DNA of 64,000 nt, from contig NC_134995.1 of NCBI RefSeq assembly GCF_050947335.1, positions 11,012,501 to 11,076,500 of the forward strand. The letters run 5' to 3'. Position numbers and translations under genes: made by a program. Below the pieces are notes generated by a model. That model was not told where the DNA came from, searched no databases, and saw only the letters and a program-made list of their open reading frames with translations. Below are positions 22,934 to 35,993 of this stretch, piece after piece. Position 1 is the stretch's first letter. Every line of letters starts with the position of its first letter. This DNA comes from Megachile rotundata. Its lineage: Eukaryota > Arthropoda > Insecta > Hymenoptera > Megachilidae.

Positions 22934-25900
22934 TCGATGCCACGAGATTGAGGCATTCCAGACACCTGGACTCTCCAGAGGCCTGGAGATCGCAAGCCTC
23001 GATCGACGAGGAATTAACGGTAAGTGCTTTTCGATTCCCTCTTATTACGTTTCTTCTCGATTTCCACCCTCAACGAAGTTTTCGTGTGTTCTCAGATGCA
23101 GTCGGGCGAGAACCACAATCACAAGCCGGTGTTTTCCAACTGCTCGAATTATGCGCCGGTCGTGAAGGAAGAGCAACCGCACGGCACCGTGGTGATACAG
23201 GTGCACGCGGAAGACAGGGATCATCCGGACGACGGAGGTGAGTCGCGAAGCTTTTCCGCCAGGAAGAAACACAACGAGACGTAATCGGGTTTCCTTCGTA
23301 GGTACGATCACGTACAGCTTCGTGACCGCTCCGGGTGAGAAGCTGAAGTTCGAGATCGACAACAGGACGGGGTTAATTAGGACCACGCAGGGGCTGGACA
23401 GGGACGAGCCCGCTCGAGAGAAGGAAGCTTATCTCACCGTTCTTGCCACCGACAACGGAAGACCTCAGCTCGACGATGTGTGCACCTTTAAAGTCACCAT
23501 CGAAGACGTCAACGACAACGAGCCCGTTTTCGACAAAGTGGTACGTGCTCCTGAAAAACCAACTCCGATGGAATCGAACGTTCTATGGGTCAATCGATTC
23601 GTCCACTTCGCGAACCGTTTATATCCGAATTTTGTCCTTCCGATTCCGTATTTCGACGTCTCGATCGCTCCCGGTAGAATGCATGCGTTGCAACTGTACG
23701 ATCGCGTCGATCGGATTCGAACTTGTACTTTGCGGACCAATCGAATTTCCCGTAGCGTATTTTGCATCATCGACGCGTACCCTTACGTTTTACCATACGA
23801 CTGTGTCACACTAACCATCTTCTGCTTCGATATCTTTGTTTTTTTTTTCTTTCCTGAACTCAGGTCTTTCGTGGATACGTATGGAAGGTTGGTTTCGAAT
23901 CTTTGCGGTGTAAACGTTATTTCGGTGTTTGTTGTGCGTGGGAATGCTAACACGAATGCGAACGTATGTGTATAGGAATACGAACGAGAATGCACGTGTG
24001 TTACTTTTGTTTTCCGATCGATCGCTTGGCCGAATTCGAACGATGGGATCGGCTTGAAATCCTAAATAAGCTGTTTGGAATTATGCATTTGCGATCCCAT
24101 CGATCATCTATCGCTTCTTCCGTTGCGTAGCATCGCGTTTACATCTCGTCGCATGCACCGTAGGTTTCTTTTAGAAATAAGGTTGCTGTCGAGAAAGGAC
24201 GAATTTTAGTGATATTGTTCCGAACAAAAACAAATTTTGTTTGTTTCCCGGTTGCTTCGTGGTACAGGCGTACACCGAGTCGGTGCCGCAAGATTTGCCT
24301 TTGAACAAAGAGGTGATGAGAGTCTCCGCGACGGACATCGACGACGGTAACAATTCTGTCGTTCACTATAGTTTGTCGCCGAAGAGGGCGGAAGACGGCG
24401 TCTACTTTCGTATAGATTACAAGACCGGTGTGATATTTCTCAACAAAACTATCGACGTGAGTACTACGGGACAAATAGGAAACGTACTTCGATAACAGCT
24501 CGTTTAACGACCGAACTTTCGTAGCGGAATCCTGACTACAAGTTCAGCATGACCGCGACTGCCAGAGATCTGGGGGAAAATCCAAAATCGAGCGTGATCG
24601 CGCTTAATATTCGAGTGGTCGAGTCCCACAAGAAGCCTCCGACTTTTATTCACTCGTCGGATCCGCCGAAACCGATCAAACTCAAGGAGAACTTCAATGA
24701 CTTCGACGCCAGCATCATGCAATTGAAGGCCGCTTCGAACAGCGGGGATAATAGCGATATTATTTTTGAACTCGTTCACGGCAGGACGGAACAGACCAAC
24801 AAAGCAAACACCTTCAGGTATCGAGATTATCCGCGCGTAGGTACTTGTTCCCGACGCAACGTTCATCCTAGTCTTTTATTTTCGATAGACTGGAAACGAA
24901 AAAGAATGTTGCGGACGTTGCGGACATCAAGCTGGCGGGACACTTGGACTACGAGAGTAATACACTGTATACGTTGATCGTACGCGTGCAGAACAAATAT
25001 CGACTGGCTGCCGAGACCGTGGTCGAGATCGAAGTGGAGGACGTGAACGACAACATTCCGGTGTTTCGAGAGATGAAGAAGGGTAGCGTACTCGAGAACG
25101 AGCCACCTGGCGTTCCTGTGATGCAAGTGCGAGCCATCGACGCCGATGGGACTTCCGCTCATAATCAGGTACGTTAACCCCGTCTCTTTCGCTCGTTATC
25201 TTCTTCGTCTGATCCTATCGTTTCGTTGATCAAGGTTACGTACGAGTTGGATAACTTCCGAGACTTATTCGCCATCGACAAAGACACCGGCAACATCACC
25301 ACCCTGACCACGTTCGACAGAGAAGTGGAGGATACGTACAACGTGAAGGTGATCGCTGTGGATAATTCGCCCAGCGCTCTGTTCAAGACCGGAGAACATA
25401 ACAAGGGACAGCAGGTGTTTCGAATCGAGATCGCGGACAAGAACGACAACGCGCCCCATTTCACGCAGGCCGTTTACACGGCTAGCGCTATTCTCGAGAA
25501 CGCCAATATCAATGCTCCGGTCACGGAAGTGAAGGCTCTAGACTCCGACACAGCCAGTCCGGTTACCTACAGCATCATATACGGCAACACCGATGACAGC
25601 TTTTACATCGAGGACACCACAGGGAAGATTCGCGTGAAAAAACCTCTGGATTACGAGAAGATCACGGAATACAACTTGACCGTAAGAGCGTTCGACGGGG
25701 TGTACAACGACACCGCCCAAGTCAAGATCTTCATCGAGAACGTCAACGACAATCCACCGGTCTTCGAGGACTTCGAGAAGAACCCAACGATCGAAGAAGA
25801 AAAACTGGTCGAAGGTAATTATTCTCCTCGGTCGACGAAGGATGCGAACCGTTCAGACCTAACCGCGCGTTTTGTTGCAGGGTGCATTACCACCGTGGTG

Positions 25901-28900
25901 GCCTACGACCCTGACATTAAGGACAGAAACGCCGATCAGCATATCGCGTATTTCATCGTGAAGGAGGATCAACAACCTTTGATCGGTATCGACAAGTCTG
26001 GGTGCATGACGCTGAAGAAACCTCTGGATAGAGATTCACCGTACGGGTATTCCATGTGGACCGTAAGTATTTATCGAGGAGGATGTATTAGATCTTCGAT
26101 TTCGTTGCGTTTCAACGGAAATCGTGTTGCGTTTTCCAGGTGATCGTGATGGCGAGAGACGAGGACGGCTCCCCGACCGCTTTGCGGGAACTGGTGATGG
26201 TGAACATCACGCTGATCGACATAAACGATAACGCTCCGTTCCTCGATATGCCCTACCCCGTGGTTTGGCCCGAGAACAGATTACCAGGAAAGATCACCGA
26301 GCTGAAGGCTCGAGATTGGGACTCGGACGAGAACGGACCTCCGTTTCAGTTTCAGATCGACGAGAAAACAGCCGACAACGAGATTCTCGACAAGTTCGCG
26401 ATCCGCGGTGCCGACCTGTACGCGCGAGTTCAGTTCGATCGCGAGGAACGGAAGAGTTATGATATTCCTATAGCGATCACGGACAACGGTCAACCACCCA
26501 TGACGGGGACGTCGACGTTGACGGTGATCATCGGCGACGAGAACGACAATGCTATGTCGGAAGGTTCGAGCTCTATATTTGTCTACAATTACAAAGGAGA
26601 AGCACCCAGCACGGAGATCGGGCGAGTGTACGTGAACGACGCGGACGATTGGGATTTACCCGACAAACACTTTGCTTGGGCCTCGTCTCACGATGGCTTC
26701 GAATTGAACCAAGAGACCGGTATGATTACCTTGTTATCGGGCATATCGAACGATACGTTCGTCCTAAAGTTCATCGTGACCGAACACAGCATGCACATTG
26801 ACCGACATCAAGTGAGCGCTTACGTGAACGTCACCGTGAGAGAACTGCCCGAGGAAGCGGTGTCCAGGTCGGGTTCTGTGCGTTTTTACGGAATGACTGC
26901 AGAAGATTTCGTCGCGCCCGACGAATCCGGTGTTAGCAAAAAGGAGATATTCCAAGAGAGAATAGCGAACATGTTGAACGCGTCCGTAGAGAACGTGGAC
27001 GTGTTCACGGTGCTCCACTCTCCGCATCACGACAACAAGAGCTTGTTGGACGTTCGATTTTCGGCTCACGGTAGTCCTTACTACGCTCCCGAGAAACTGA
27101 ACACGATATTGGCGCAACACGCCAAAGAGATCGAACGAGAACTAAAGACCGACGTGTTGCTGGTGAACATCGACGAGTGTCTCTTCGAGAAGTTGCATTG
27201 CAACAGTTCGTGTCGCAGCTATTTGAACGTCAGCACGGATCCGTACCCGGTCTATACGAACACCAGCTCGTTCGTTGGCGTGCGAGCAATCGTGGAACCT
27301 CTCTGTACTTGTCACGTAGTCGACCCGTTGGTTTGCTTGAACGGAGGCACGCCATTGGCTGAACGTTGCGAATGCCCGCCGGGCCTTGAAGGACCAAGAT
27401 GCGAGCTTCTGGGTATCGGATTCCACGGCGACGGTTGGGCCGTAATGCCGCCCCCCGGTCAAGCTTGCGACGACTCTCATTTGGGTTAGTCTTAGTTTTA
27501 TTTCACGCTTCCCTTTCTCTCCCTCCGCAATAGTTTCCTTATAAAGCGTTCATCGTTCACTATTTGTGCGCGATCTAGGACTCGAAGTAACGCCTCACGT
27601 GGACAACGGCCTGGTGTTTTACTTCGGACCGATGACGTACAGTCCGAAAATTGGAGTTCGAGACTTCATGGCTCTGGAGCTGCAGCAGGGGTATGCAGTT
27701 CTGTACATGGATTACGGTACCGGAACCGTCAAGCTGGATCAACGACAAATCAAACTTACCGACGGCAAAAGTCACAAGATAGATGTTTATTGGACGAAAA
27801 ACGTGAGCGTGGTTTCGTTCGTTAAGACCTGTTGAACGAACCAGCGAATCAACTTATTTCTTTTTTTCACGCGCGTTACAGACGATCGAGATGAAAGTCG
27901 ACAACTGCGGCATCTCGGCTTGCATGAGTTTGACCGCACCTCAAGGTCCCAACGAATTTCTCAATGTGAACAGTCCGATGCAAGTCGGTGGAACTTTGAC
28001 CAATCTGGCGCAGCTGTCTTCGCAGTTGGCGTGGGATTACAAACCGACCGATAGAGGCTTCGTCGGTTGCATACGTAACATGACTTTCAATGGAAATGTA
28101 ATTATATTAGAAAAGAATTCGACAATTGTTGTTTCACCGTGAGCCGGTAACAAGAGAACCTTTCGCCCGAAACTTATCGATTTTCTCATGTTTTAGACGT
28201 ACAACTTGGGAATGCCCTCGTTATCTAGAAACGCGGATCCTGGTTGCGATCACGGAATGGCCAAGGCTGTTTCCTTTGGAATCGATACGAACTTTCTCGT
28301 GGCGATACTGGTTTGCGTGGCGATATTGTTGATACTTTTACTCGCGGTGGTAGTGCACAGGCGAAAGACCGACGACTTGTACAAGGACATGGACGATATC
28401 AGGGAAAATATAATTAATTACGAGGACGAAGGAGGTGGCGAAGTCGACACCGGTTACGACTTGAACGTTCTGCGAACCATTTACGATGCCCCGCCTATCG
28501 ATTCCAAAATAGCCCCCGTCGGTTTGCAGACTAGAGGTAAGGGAACCGCGAAAGAGGTCGCAAACTCCGAAATCCATCCTGGGCCTCTGTCATCCATATC
28601 CTTTATTTTTTTTCTTTTTTTTTTCTTTTGAAGCACCCGATGAAGTACCAGATATTTGTGGTTTCCTAGACGGCAAAAAGGAGAGCTGCGACAAGGATCC
28701 TGACACGAATCCGTTCGACGATGTGAGACACTACGCGTACGAGGGCGAAGGCAATTCCGAGGGTTCCTTGTCGTCTTTAGCCTCTTGTACGTAAACAAGC
28801 TTGTCGGTGATCGGTCCTTCCCATCGTTGCTCGATTAATCGTGTTCTAACATTTGTCGCGCAGGTACCGACGACGGAGATCTCAAGTTCAACTACCTGTC

Positions 28901-29006
28901 GAACTTCGGTCCGAGATTCCGAAAGCTGGCCGACATGTACGGAGAAGAGCCCAGCGACGAGGAGAGCGACGGAGTCGGGGAAAGAGAAAGCGAGAGCTGG
29001 TGTTGA
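22934..29006 (+). CDS. CadN2: Neural cadherin, short CadN2-like form (5' partial)
   Basis: Homophilic calcium-dependent adhesion receptor of neurons; its tail binds catenins. Exons: 22934-23019, 23096-23237, 23302-23540, 24268-24456, 24525-24817, 24889-25168, 25235-25814, 25881-26062, 26140-27484, 27579-27802, 27882-28097, 28197-28536, 28634-28786, 28864-29006; phases agree at every junction, giving about 1,470 residues. About seven cadherin repeats are visible, with DVNDN, DKNDN and DINDN calcium motifs, then a membrane-proximal region, one EGF-like module (CECPPGLEGPRC, near 1,090), a single laminin-G domain (about 1,105-1,255), a membrane helix (about 1,291-1,312) and a catenin-binding tail with INYEDEGGGE and GPRFRKLADMYGEE. 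The few repeats and single LamG fit CadN2 rather than the long CadN. The first visible exon starts in phase 1 after CAG, so a signal-peptide exon is missing upstream. Confidence 0.88.
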
Positions 29007-31290
29007 ACAAGGCGAGTCGCGTTCGATTCCTGATCGTTCGCGCCAATGCCTTACCTTGCACGCGATACCTATCACCGCCACTCGCTCTCATCGACGAAGC
29101 AACGACGCTTCGTAGCCTCGTGTACTTAAAACCGGATCCGAGAGTGCGTTTTGCATTTCCTCGTCGTGATTCGTGCAGCCAGATCGGAGAGAACGACTAT
29201 GGACGAAACGATTTCGATTTGCCTGTAAACACGACGCGGGAGGGCGCGTCGAGCGCGCGCCGATTCGCGAAACAAATATGCGACGGGAACGTCGTATTTC
29301 CTCCTTTCTTTTCTTTACTTCTTTTTTCATTTTCGGTTTCAATCGTTTCGCACGCGAGAAAATGGCGTTTCGTCGTACGGACGAATCGAAGTGTCGGAAC
29401 ATGAACAGAAACGCGCGATATATTTTTTTATTCGTTCGTGGTTCGCGTCGAAGCGGAAAGAGAAAATTAGAAAGGAAAAGAAACAGACAATACATTAACC
29501 AACTTTTATTTTGTTACATTTTTTTTGCGGTATCATCGAATAGAGGTAGGAGTTACGCATTATTATTGACACGCGAGAAACGCGTCGGCCGAGAAAACTG
29601 GTTCGCGTTCAAGCGATTCGACACGGCCGTCTAGTAACTGCTCGTTCGTTTCAACCACGATTACTACGAGACTACTGACGCGGAACGAGACTCTCGGACG
29701 ATACCGTGTATCGTTCGGAGAGCGAAGCAAGAGTGTTCGTAAGTTGTGGCAATCATTCGAATTATTATAAAGTCTGTGGGCTATTTTTTTTTACGTACAT
29801 TATAGATGATATACAAGTATACGTACATGCGCGATTCGCTACATGTACGGATGTGTAGATAAGAGACGCGGCACGTCGCTCCACTATTTAACTTATAGAT
29901 AGTATTTTATTAATTGGATATACGTGAGTGAGATATCGCGTAGAGGATGTGCGCAACTACATACGCGAGCACGCGCATCAACAATATTAGACATAAATAT
30001 TAAACGCTGAGTATATACCGTACACGGGTGTGTGTCCGTGTATGTATGTGTGTGTGCGCGCGTGTTTGCGAGTCAAAAAGAAGAGAAAGAAGAACGCGCG
30101 TTTCCACGGACGCGCGGCGATCTACAGAGAATCGACGAGAAGAGATCGAGTGCCATATCGTGCATCCGACGTTGACCCGCGTTGCGTGAAGACCACGATC
30201 AATACCGAACAATCGTACACGTAATACGCAGGGCGCAAAGCCGACCTTCTAAACGTTGCGCGACACAGGCGATTTCGAGACGACGGTTCGCGAAGAGTAA
30301 TTCCTTCGTTTCGAAAACGACTGTCCTTTTATCGATCGGTAGCGCAAATCGTCTCTCGTCTGTGTCCCTTTTTATTCGCGATCCAGACGATAAATATACG
30401 CGATCACACCGTGCGAACATGTATACACGCGCGCATATGTATATACATATATAGAGATATACATATGTATGTATGTATGTATATTCGTGTACCTATGTAC
30501 GCGTGCACGCACGTACGTACACGTATATATGTGATAATAATTTGTAAGCTTTTTGTACGATAAATCAACGACGATACGTATGCGTATAATAAGATAGATT
30601 GAACGCATCGTTGACGAAGTTGGGCCACGTTGCGGCGTCGAAATTCGGACGTGGTCTGTTCGGCATCGGTGCGCATCGGGAGAGCCAAGGTGTAATTTAT
30701 ACGAAATAAGAGTGCAGCTTAACCGAAGCGCGGTCTGATCTCAGAGGATGCGTCAGCGGACGAATCGCGCGAATGTTCGGAAACAGCGATCGGTGATTTA
30801 CCATCGTACAAATCGAGAACGAGTTGAATGATATTCGAGTTGATTTTTCGAACCGCGTGTTTTAGCGATACAAAAGCAGACAACGTCGACGAACGCGTGA
30901 ATGAAACGCATCGATGCACTTTATCGAACACTGCCCTTTACGTATCAAACGAAAAGACTTTAGCGACGCATTTTTTCGCATTTGATCCGACCAAGCAACC
31001 TGTCGGCAAATGAACGAATTGTAACAGACAAACGGAAAAGAAATAAATAAGCTAATAAATAAACGAAGAGAAAGAAAGAGTAGAAGGAACTTCAGACAGC
31101 GATGTATTCGTACACAGGCTTCTTGTACATTACCCGTGGGTACGCGAAACGGACGTTTCGCAACCTATTCAACATGTGATAGTCGATCGCGAAGCATACG
31201 TGCACACCTTTGTTCTTTACCCGCGATCCATCTATTGTCGTCAAAGATACGTGTAATTTCATTTCCTTTTTTCTAGCAATAAAAATTAAA
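29007..31290 (+). other. Probable cadherin 3' untranslated region with microsatellites
   Basis: About 2.3 kb lie between the cadherin stop and the next gene. The region contains a GT/TATG-rich tract near 30,007-30,062 and an AT/GTAT-rich tract near 30,418-30,535 (ATGTATGTATGTATGTATAT). Several AATAAA-like words occur; the last clear one is at 31278. I assign the region to the cadherin transcript by position only. Confidence 0.5.
31278..31283 (+). terminator. Candidate polyadenylation signal of the cadherin
   Basis: AATAAA within GCAATAAAAATTAAA, downstream of the cadherin stop and upstream of the TATA box of the hormone gene. Earlier AATAAA words near 31,040-31,060 are alternatives. Confidence 0.4.
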
Positions 31291-31816
31291 ATTCGAAAAA
31301 ACGCGTCGAATCTTGTTATTCTTTAACTCGCTTATAGCCTTTGTCCGACAAAATGGAAGCAAAAGGCATAACATTGTGTTCGACATGATGAAATCAAAGG
31401 TTCAGAACTTTCCGTGGAATTCAATTTTATGTACCTTGTCGTGTTCGTTCTTTTACGAAGTAAAACTCACTTGTGATCATTTGCTAGCAACTTTATCGAA
31501 TGGTTTAAAACGCTTTTAATTAACCGAATTCGTCACGGGCTTCCATCGAGAAAGAAACCCCTCGATCGTTCGATTGCGACATACTCGAAGCCAGAAACTC
31601 GCGGCGTTCGTCCTCGAGAATTCGAGTCAGGACGAGCTGATGACGTGAAATTTCTTAATAGCCTACGTTGGCGGTTGTTCGAACGGTCAAGTTTCGGTGA
31701 CGATAATCGTCGATTCGATCGTTCGAGTCCTGGCAGAGTATTTCGCAAAGATCGAGCAGCGTTGGTACCGCGTCTGCGCGATCTTGAACCGTCCTCTTCA
31801 AGAAGGGGTGTGAAAC

Positions 31817-31823
31817 TATAAAA
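31817..31823 (+). promoter_or_regulatory. TATA box of the adipokinetic hormone gene
   Basis: TATAAAA lies about 130 bases upstream of the split start codon at 31,949. A start site near 31,847 would give a 5' exon of about 100 bases. TATA promoters are common for highly expressed neuropeptide genes; the start site itself is inferred. Confidence 0.6.
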
Positions 31824-31948
31824 CCGTGTTCGGTGTTGCTGATCGTTCACAAACGTTCATCCCACATAGACACCGAAGATACCTTGACATCCGAGTTTTC
31901 GCGAAAGACTAACTTTGTTTTCCGGATCGCGGTTGCAGTCGCGGCGAC

Positions 31949-32315
31949 ATGTAAGTGCTCGCGTTGACCAACCCTGGAATTACTGATCGCCGGTTTTTCT
32001 CTTTCTGACATAGGTATCGAAAGATTCAATTGAGTGTTCTCGCGATAGTATTTCTGTTATGGTTGAGCCTGGATCTCGGCGCGGAAGCTCAGCTAAATTT
32101 TTCCACCGGCTGGGGAAAGAGGAACCAGAGGGTGAACGAGCGGGCTAACGAGTGCGTTTTACGAGCCAGACCTTCGCTGGAACAGCTCTTAATGGTCTAC
32201 GATATCATACAGGTACGAGTCTTTTTTTTCGAGAAGAGAAGAGAGCAGTACTGACCGAAAGCGTTTGCAGACGCAAGCGAGGAAAATGATGGATTGTCGG
32301 AAGCTGTACGAATGA
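31949..32315 (+). CDS. Akh: Adipokinetic hormone precursor
   Basis: Encodes an 81-residue prohormone. Exons: 31949-31950 (only A and T of the start codon), 32014-32212, 32271-32315. GTAAGT follows the AT at 31,951, and TAG at 32,011-32,013 precedes the G, so the ATG is completed by splicing. Residues 1-26 form a signal peptide with a core LAIVFLLWLSL. Residues 27-34 are QLNFSTGW, followed by GKR (amide donor plus dibasic cleavage site), predicting a pyroglutamyl, amidated octapeptide of the AKH/RPCH family. This sequence equals the octapeptide known as locust AKH-II. The rest is the AKH-associated peptide with two cysteines, as usual in this family. AKH from the corpora cardiaca mobilises fat-body lipid and sugar through a G-protein-coupled receptor. 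No alternative in-frame ATG precedes the signal peptide in exon 2, since a TGA intervenes. Confidence 0.9.
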
Positions 32316-33259
32316 ATACGCGAGGATCAACCGGAATTAGCGGATGTAGGCATCCTAGATACCTGAGCCACTCGTTCGAACGAATTTTCAACGATCGTTA
32401 GTTTTTTGCGATCTCTGTCGGATCATGAATCAACGAGCTCGTTTCTTCGTTTCGTAAACGTACCTTGTACAATTAATTACGCAAACGACAATACAAACAA
32501 TGAGCAGTAACAGAAATAATTTCTTTCACGCTCTCCTCGCCTTCTACGCCTAATTTGCGATCGTATTTTATGCATAGGTTTTCGAAACGACCACCGATGC
32601 GAAAGACGTGCGAAATTCGTGACATTTTATCGTTAACTCTTATTTGATAAAAATTGCACGCGTTGATATTACGAGATATGTTTTGTTTAAATAAGTATCA
32701 CCTTCCCGCGTTGACTATCGACTATCGAATAAGTTTCGATATGTCGAGTCCGAGCGATATCGATACGAGCGTTCGAGAAGTCGAACGAATTTTTTCAAAG
32801 AATTTTTTCCAAATTTACAATGTAAATTAAACGGTATTCTAGATCGATTGAAATTAGTAAGCGGAAAGGTATCATGGTTAAAATATCGGAACAACGCGTC
32901 GAATATGCGCAAATAATCGAGGCAACAAATCGACTTCGAAGTATCGATACCGTCAGCTCGTATCGCGGCTGTGCAATTTTGGATGCTACCCACTGTAGTC
33001 GGTTCGATGTAGCAATCATATTATTAAACAATTTAATTTGTTGTGATCGACAAAACATGTGGCTGGAAATTTAGTGAAGGAGCTGTCGAGATGAGCAGAA
33101 AAAACAACGACCTTTGAATCGCATATCGTCCGGCGTACAATATAACCTATAAAGATTCTTCAAAGTTGCGGTTCACGTTTTTGCGGGTATTTCGTAACAC
33201 GGCCATAAAGAGTCAAGAACATTTCCATTGTGCGTGTATTAATCGTCTTAAAACGAATC
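32316..33259. other. Intergenic DNA between the hormone gene and STARD7
   Basis: AT-richer noncoding DNA with no exon. It should hold the hormone transcript's 3' end and the promoter of the STARD7 gene, but I see no clear AATAAA or TATA word that assigns either. Confidence 0.5.
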
Positions 33260-35205
33260 ATGTTCGCCGTGCAACTGTCTGGTTTATTATCGAAGCAGTT
33301 CAACACGAATTATGTCCGCGGAGGTACCAGGTTAGCTTCTTCTTTTGGACGGTACGAAAATTATGGAAAATTCCGTGAATACCGGAAGAGATTAGCCTTT
33401 TGGTTGAAGCAGCAAGGTAGTCAAGTGGCCGAAGCCTGTGCAAGGCAGTTTGAATTTATCGCGGCACAACGTATCAGAAGAAGCTTGCAAATATTTCATC
33501 TGTACACGCGAATGTGGGACGAAGTAGCGCTCAAAGAGTTCATGAAATCATGGAAGAATCGTACGTTAAGGAATACCAGGCACTTTTTGATGAGCAGTAT
33601 CGGAGTAACGATGTATAATTGGGATCACGAACGAATAAGCGAAGAAGAGTTGAACAGGTAAGCGAACGACAAGTCGCCGATATCGTTGTTCGTTGTTCGT
33701 TCTTATGCAACTTTCTATGGTCTAATTAGTTTCCTCGGTAGTTACAAGCAGGAGATAGAAGGGATTCACAGGTTAAAAGACTCTACGGTCATCTGTGCAA
33801 AATGCCATCAAAGGATCGTTATAGACGTCCAGCAGCCTGGTATAAAGTATTGTACATGCTATGGCAGTAAATTCAAGGCAACAGTCAATGAAGGCCGTAC
33901 GTACTGATTTTTCAAACTATACTCATTTTCATGACCAACCAAGAACTAACGTTCTTTGGTAATTTTAGCACAGGGATGGAGGCCTTATATAGAACGGGAA
34001 GATATGCTCATCTGGAGAAGGGAAGAACCACAGTCTGGAGGACTGTTTTCGTACAAGGTGTACGGTTCGTTCGACGACGTCACCGCAGAGGATTTTTTAC
34101 AGACACAAATAGACGTCGACTACAGGATGAAATGGGACTCGACTGCTCGAGAATTGCGAATCATTGACACAGATCCAAAATCGCAACAGACAGCTGACGA
34201 CAGCACCGACATCATCTATTGGGAAACGATATGGCCAGTACGCGTTAATTGATCGTTTGTATGAAACGCTCCAACGCGCGATACGTTAACGTATTCTGTC
34301 GTGATTTTAGAAACTGTTCGCGAACAGGGATTACGTTTATCAGCGACGGTGGGTGGTGGATAAGGAGAAGCGATTGATCATAATAATTAATAAAGTAACG
34401 GAACATCCTAGCGTGCCCGTTAAATCAGGAGTATACAGGTACGACAAGCATCCGACATCGTTTACTGGAATTTTGAACGATACAGACGATATATACGTGT
34501 TGTTTCTAGTTTTGTATTTCGTTATGGAATCGCCTAGTTCGATAAGTATTTCGGCTGCCGAAAGTTACGTGTTAAGATAAGAAAGTTTCAGTGGATTCTG
34601 CTTCCATCATCGAATAATTTCAATTCTATGTACGTAACAGAGTCACAACGTACTGGTCGTACATGGTGATAAGGCCTTACACAGAATTTCACCAGCCAGG
34701 CATCGAATTTGGATTAACATATTTCGATGATCCAGGCGTAAATATTCCTTCCGCGGTCACTGCATGGGTCGCTATGTCAGGTACGCGTTTGCGCGCGAAA
34801 GCGCGTCCTTTAACTCTCGTGTAAATTTTGATGGTTCCATTATGTCTTTACGTAGGACTACCAAACTTTTTAATTCGCATGAGACACGCGTCAAAGAACT
34901 ACCAAAGTTATAAACGTGACCGAGACGAGGGAAATATGTCTAGTGACAATTATATATCTTTGAACACCGAGGATTCGATCCAGGATAACATCATGGACAG
35001 CATCGATACGACAGAGACGATGGAAGAGAGTCAAGTGTCGAGTAAAGAGAAGGAAAATGTCGATCCAGTCGATACGTTCACGACGGATGACGCGCAACAA
35101 AAAGAAGATGACAGTGAAAGCGACGAAAGTTCGGATTGTACCGATGCGAGCGACGAAGGCAGAGGTTTATTTCGACACTTCTTCCCTACGAAATTATTTG
35201 TCTGA
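33260..35205 (+). CDS. Stard7: StAR-related lipid transfer protein 7 (mitochondrial type)
   Basis: START-domain carrier; the vertebrate STARD7 family moves phosphatidylcholine to mitochondria. Exons: 33260-33657, 33742-33896, 33969-34237, 34311-34438, 34641-34780, 34856-35205; 479 residues with matching phases. The N-terminus (MFAVQLSGLLSKQF..) is Arg/Ser-rich without acids for its first 30 residues, which fits a mitochondrial presequence. A helical stretch ends in WDHERISEEELNR, matching the vertebrate WDEERIQEEELQR. A short segment with CAKC and CTC then precedes the START domain (about 185-395), marked by YKVYGSFDDVTAEDF, VDYRMKWD, RDYVYQRRW and MVIRPYTEF. The C-terminal 90 residues form an acidic Ser/Asp/Glu tail that makes the protein longer than human STARD7 (about 370). 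The start is the first ATG of the frame that gives a targeting peptide. Confidence 0.9.
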
Positions 35206-35987
35206 CCAGTAATCGCGGTACATTTGACGTAATAGGACCCTTTTCGACTTTTGATCGGTGAAAAGATCCTAACGAGACTCTATGCAGGAAGATCTGTAAC
35301 ATAACGATCGCGATGTAAAGATAGAAAATATTTATAAACGAGAGTACGCATCGGAGATCGCGTTACGTCGAACGCAGTTGGAACGACGAATCGTCGAAAG
35401 CACAGCAATAGCCTTTCGAGTGTCGGCTTCCATAATCGACGGACACGAGACTGATTTATTTTTATGATTCATCTCCCCCGTGTCGCTCATTCTCGATACA
35501 AGAATGAGACACGAACAAATCCGAAAATATTCCGAGCTGGAGAAAATTGTAAGGTAATTTGTATTTACGCAACGCGAGGTTTTCCTATACGATGGAATAT
35601 CGTGACGATCAAAATATTCCGTTGTATCAATGTACACTCGATTGTAGTATAAATATAAGTAGATGTACAAAATACGATGAAATTTATTTTCTACGGGAGT
35701 ACTCGATTTTACTTAATACTATGTGCAATGTCTTTTATCGCTTAAAACGCAAGAGAAAAAACATTACAATCCGCAAACGTAACAAATGTTTCCTTCGGTC
35801 CTTAAAAGCATGTGAGTACCTCGTATGTGACGTCGCATGCAAGCACGCACGTTTTATACTCGTCTCATCAAAATTTCGAAACAAAACCATTTATCGCTGC
35901 CACAATGCATTTGTTCTAAAACTTTCTTCTCGTGTATACAACGTTACCATTTAACTGATTTTATTGTTTCGTTGTTATTTTTACCTT

Positions 35988-35993
35988 AATAAA
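35988..35993 (+). terminator. Candidate polyadenylation signal of Stard7
   Basis: AATAAA in TTAATAAAAAACAAAG, about 780 bases after the stop codon. The intervening DNA has no competing gene. Confidence 0.5.

Noticed and set aside
23541..23975. Read-through open frame after the cadherin exon ending at 23,540
   Set aside because: It is intron sequence: a consensus GTACGT donor precedes it, the cadherin repeat is already complete at DKV, and the next repeat resumes in phase at 24,268.
30404..30688. Tyr/Ile/His/Thr-rich reverse frame
   Set aside because: It is a translation of the GTAT/GT microsatellite in the presumed cadherin 3' untranslated region.
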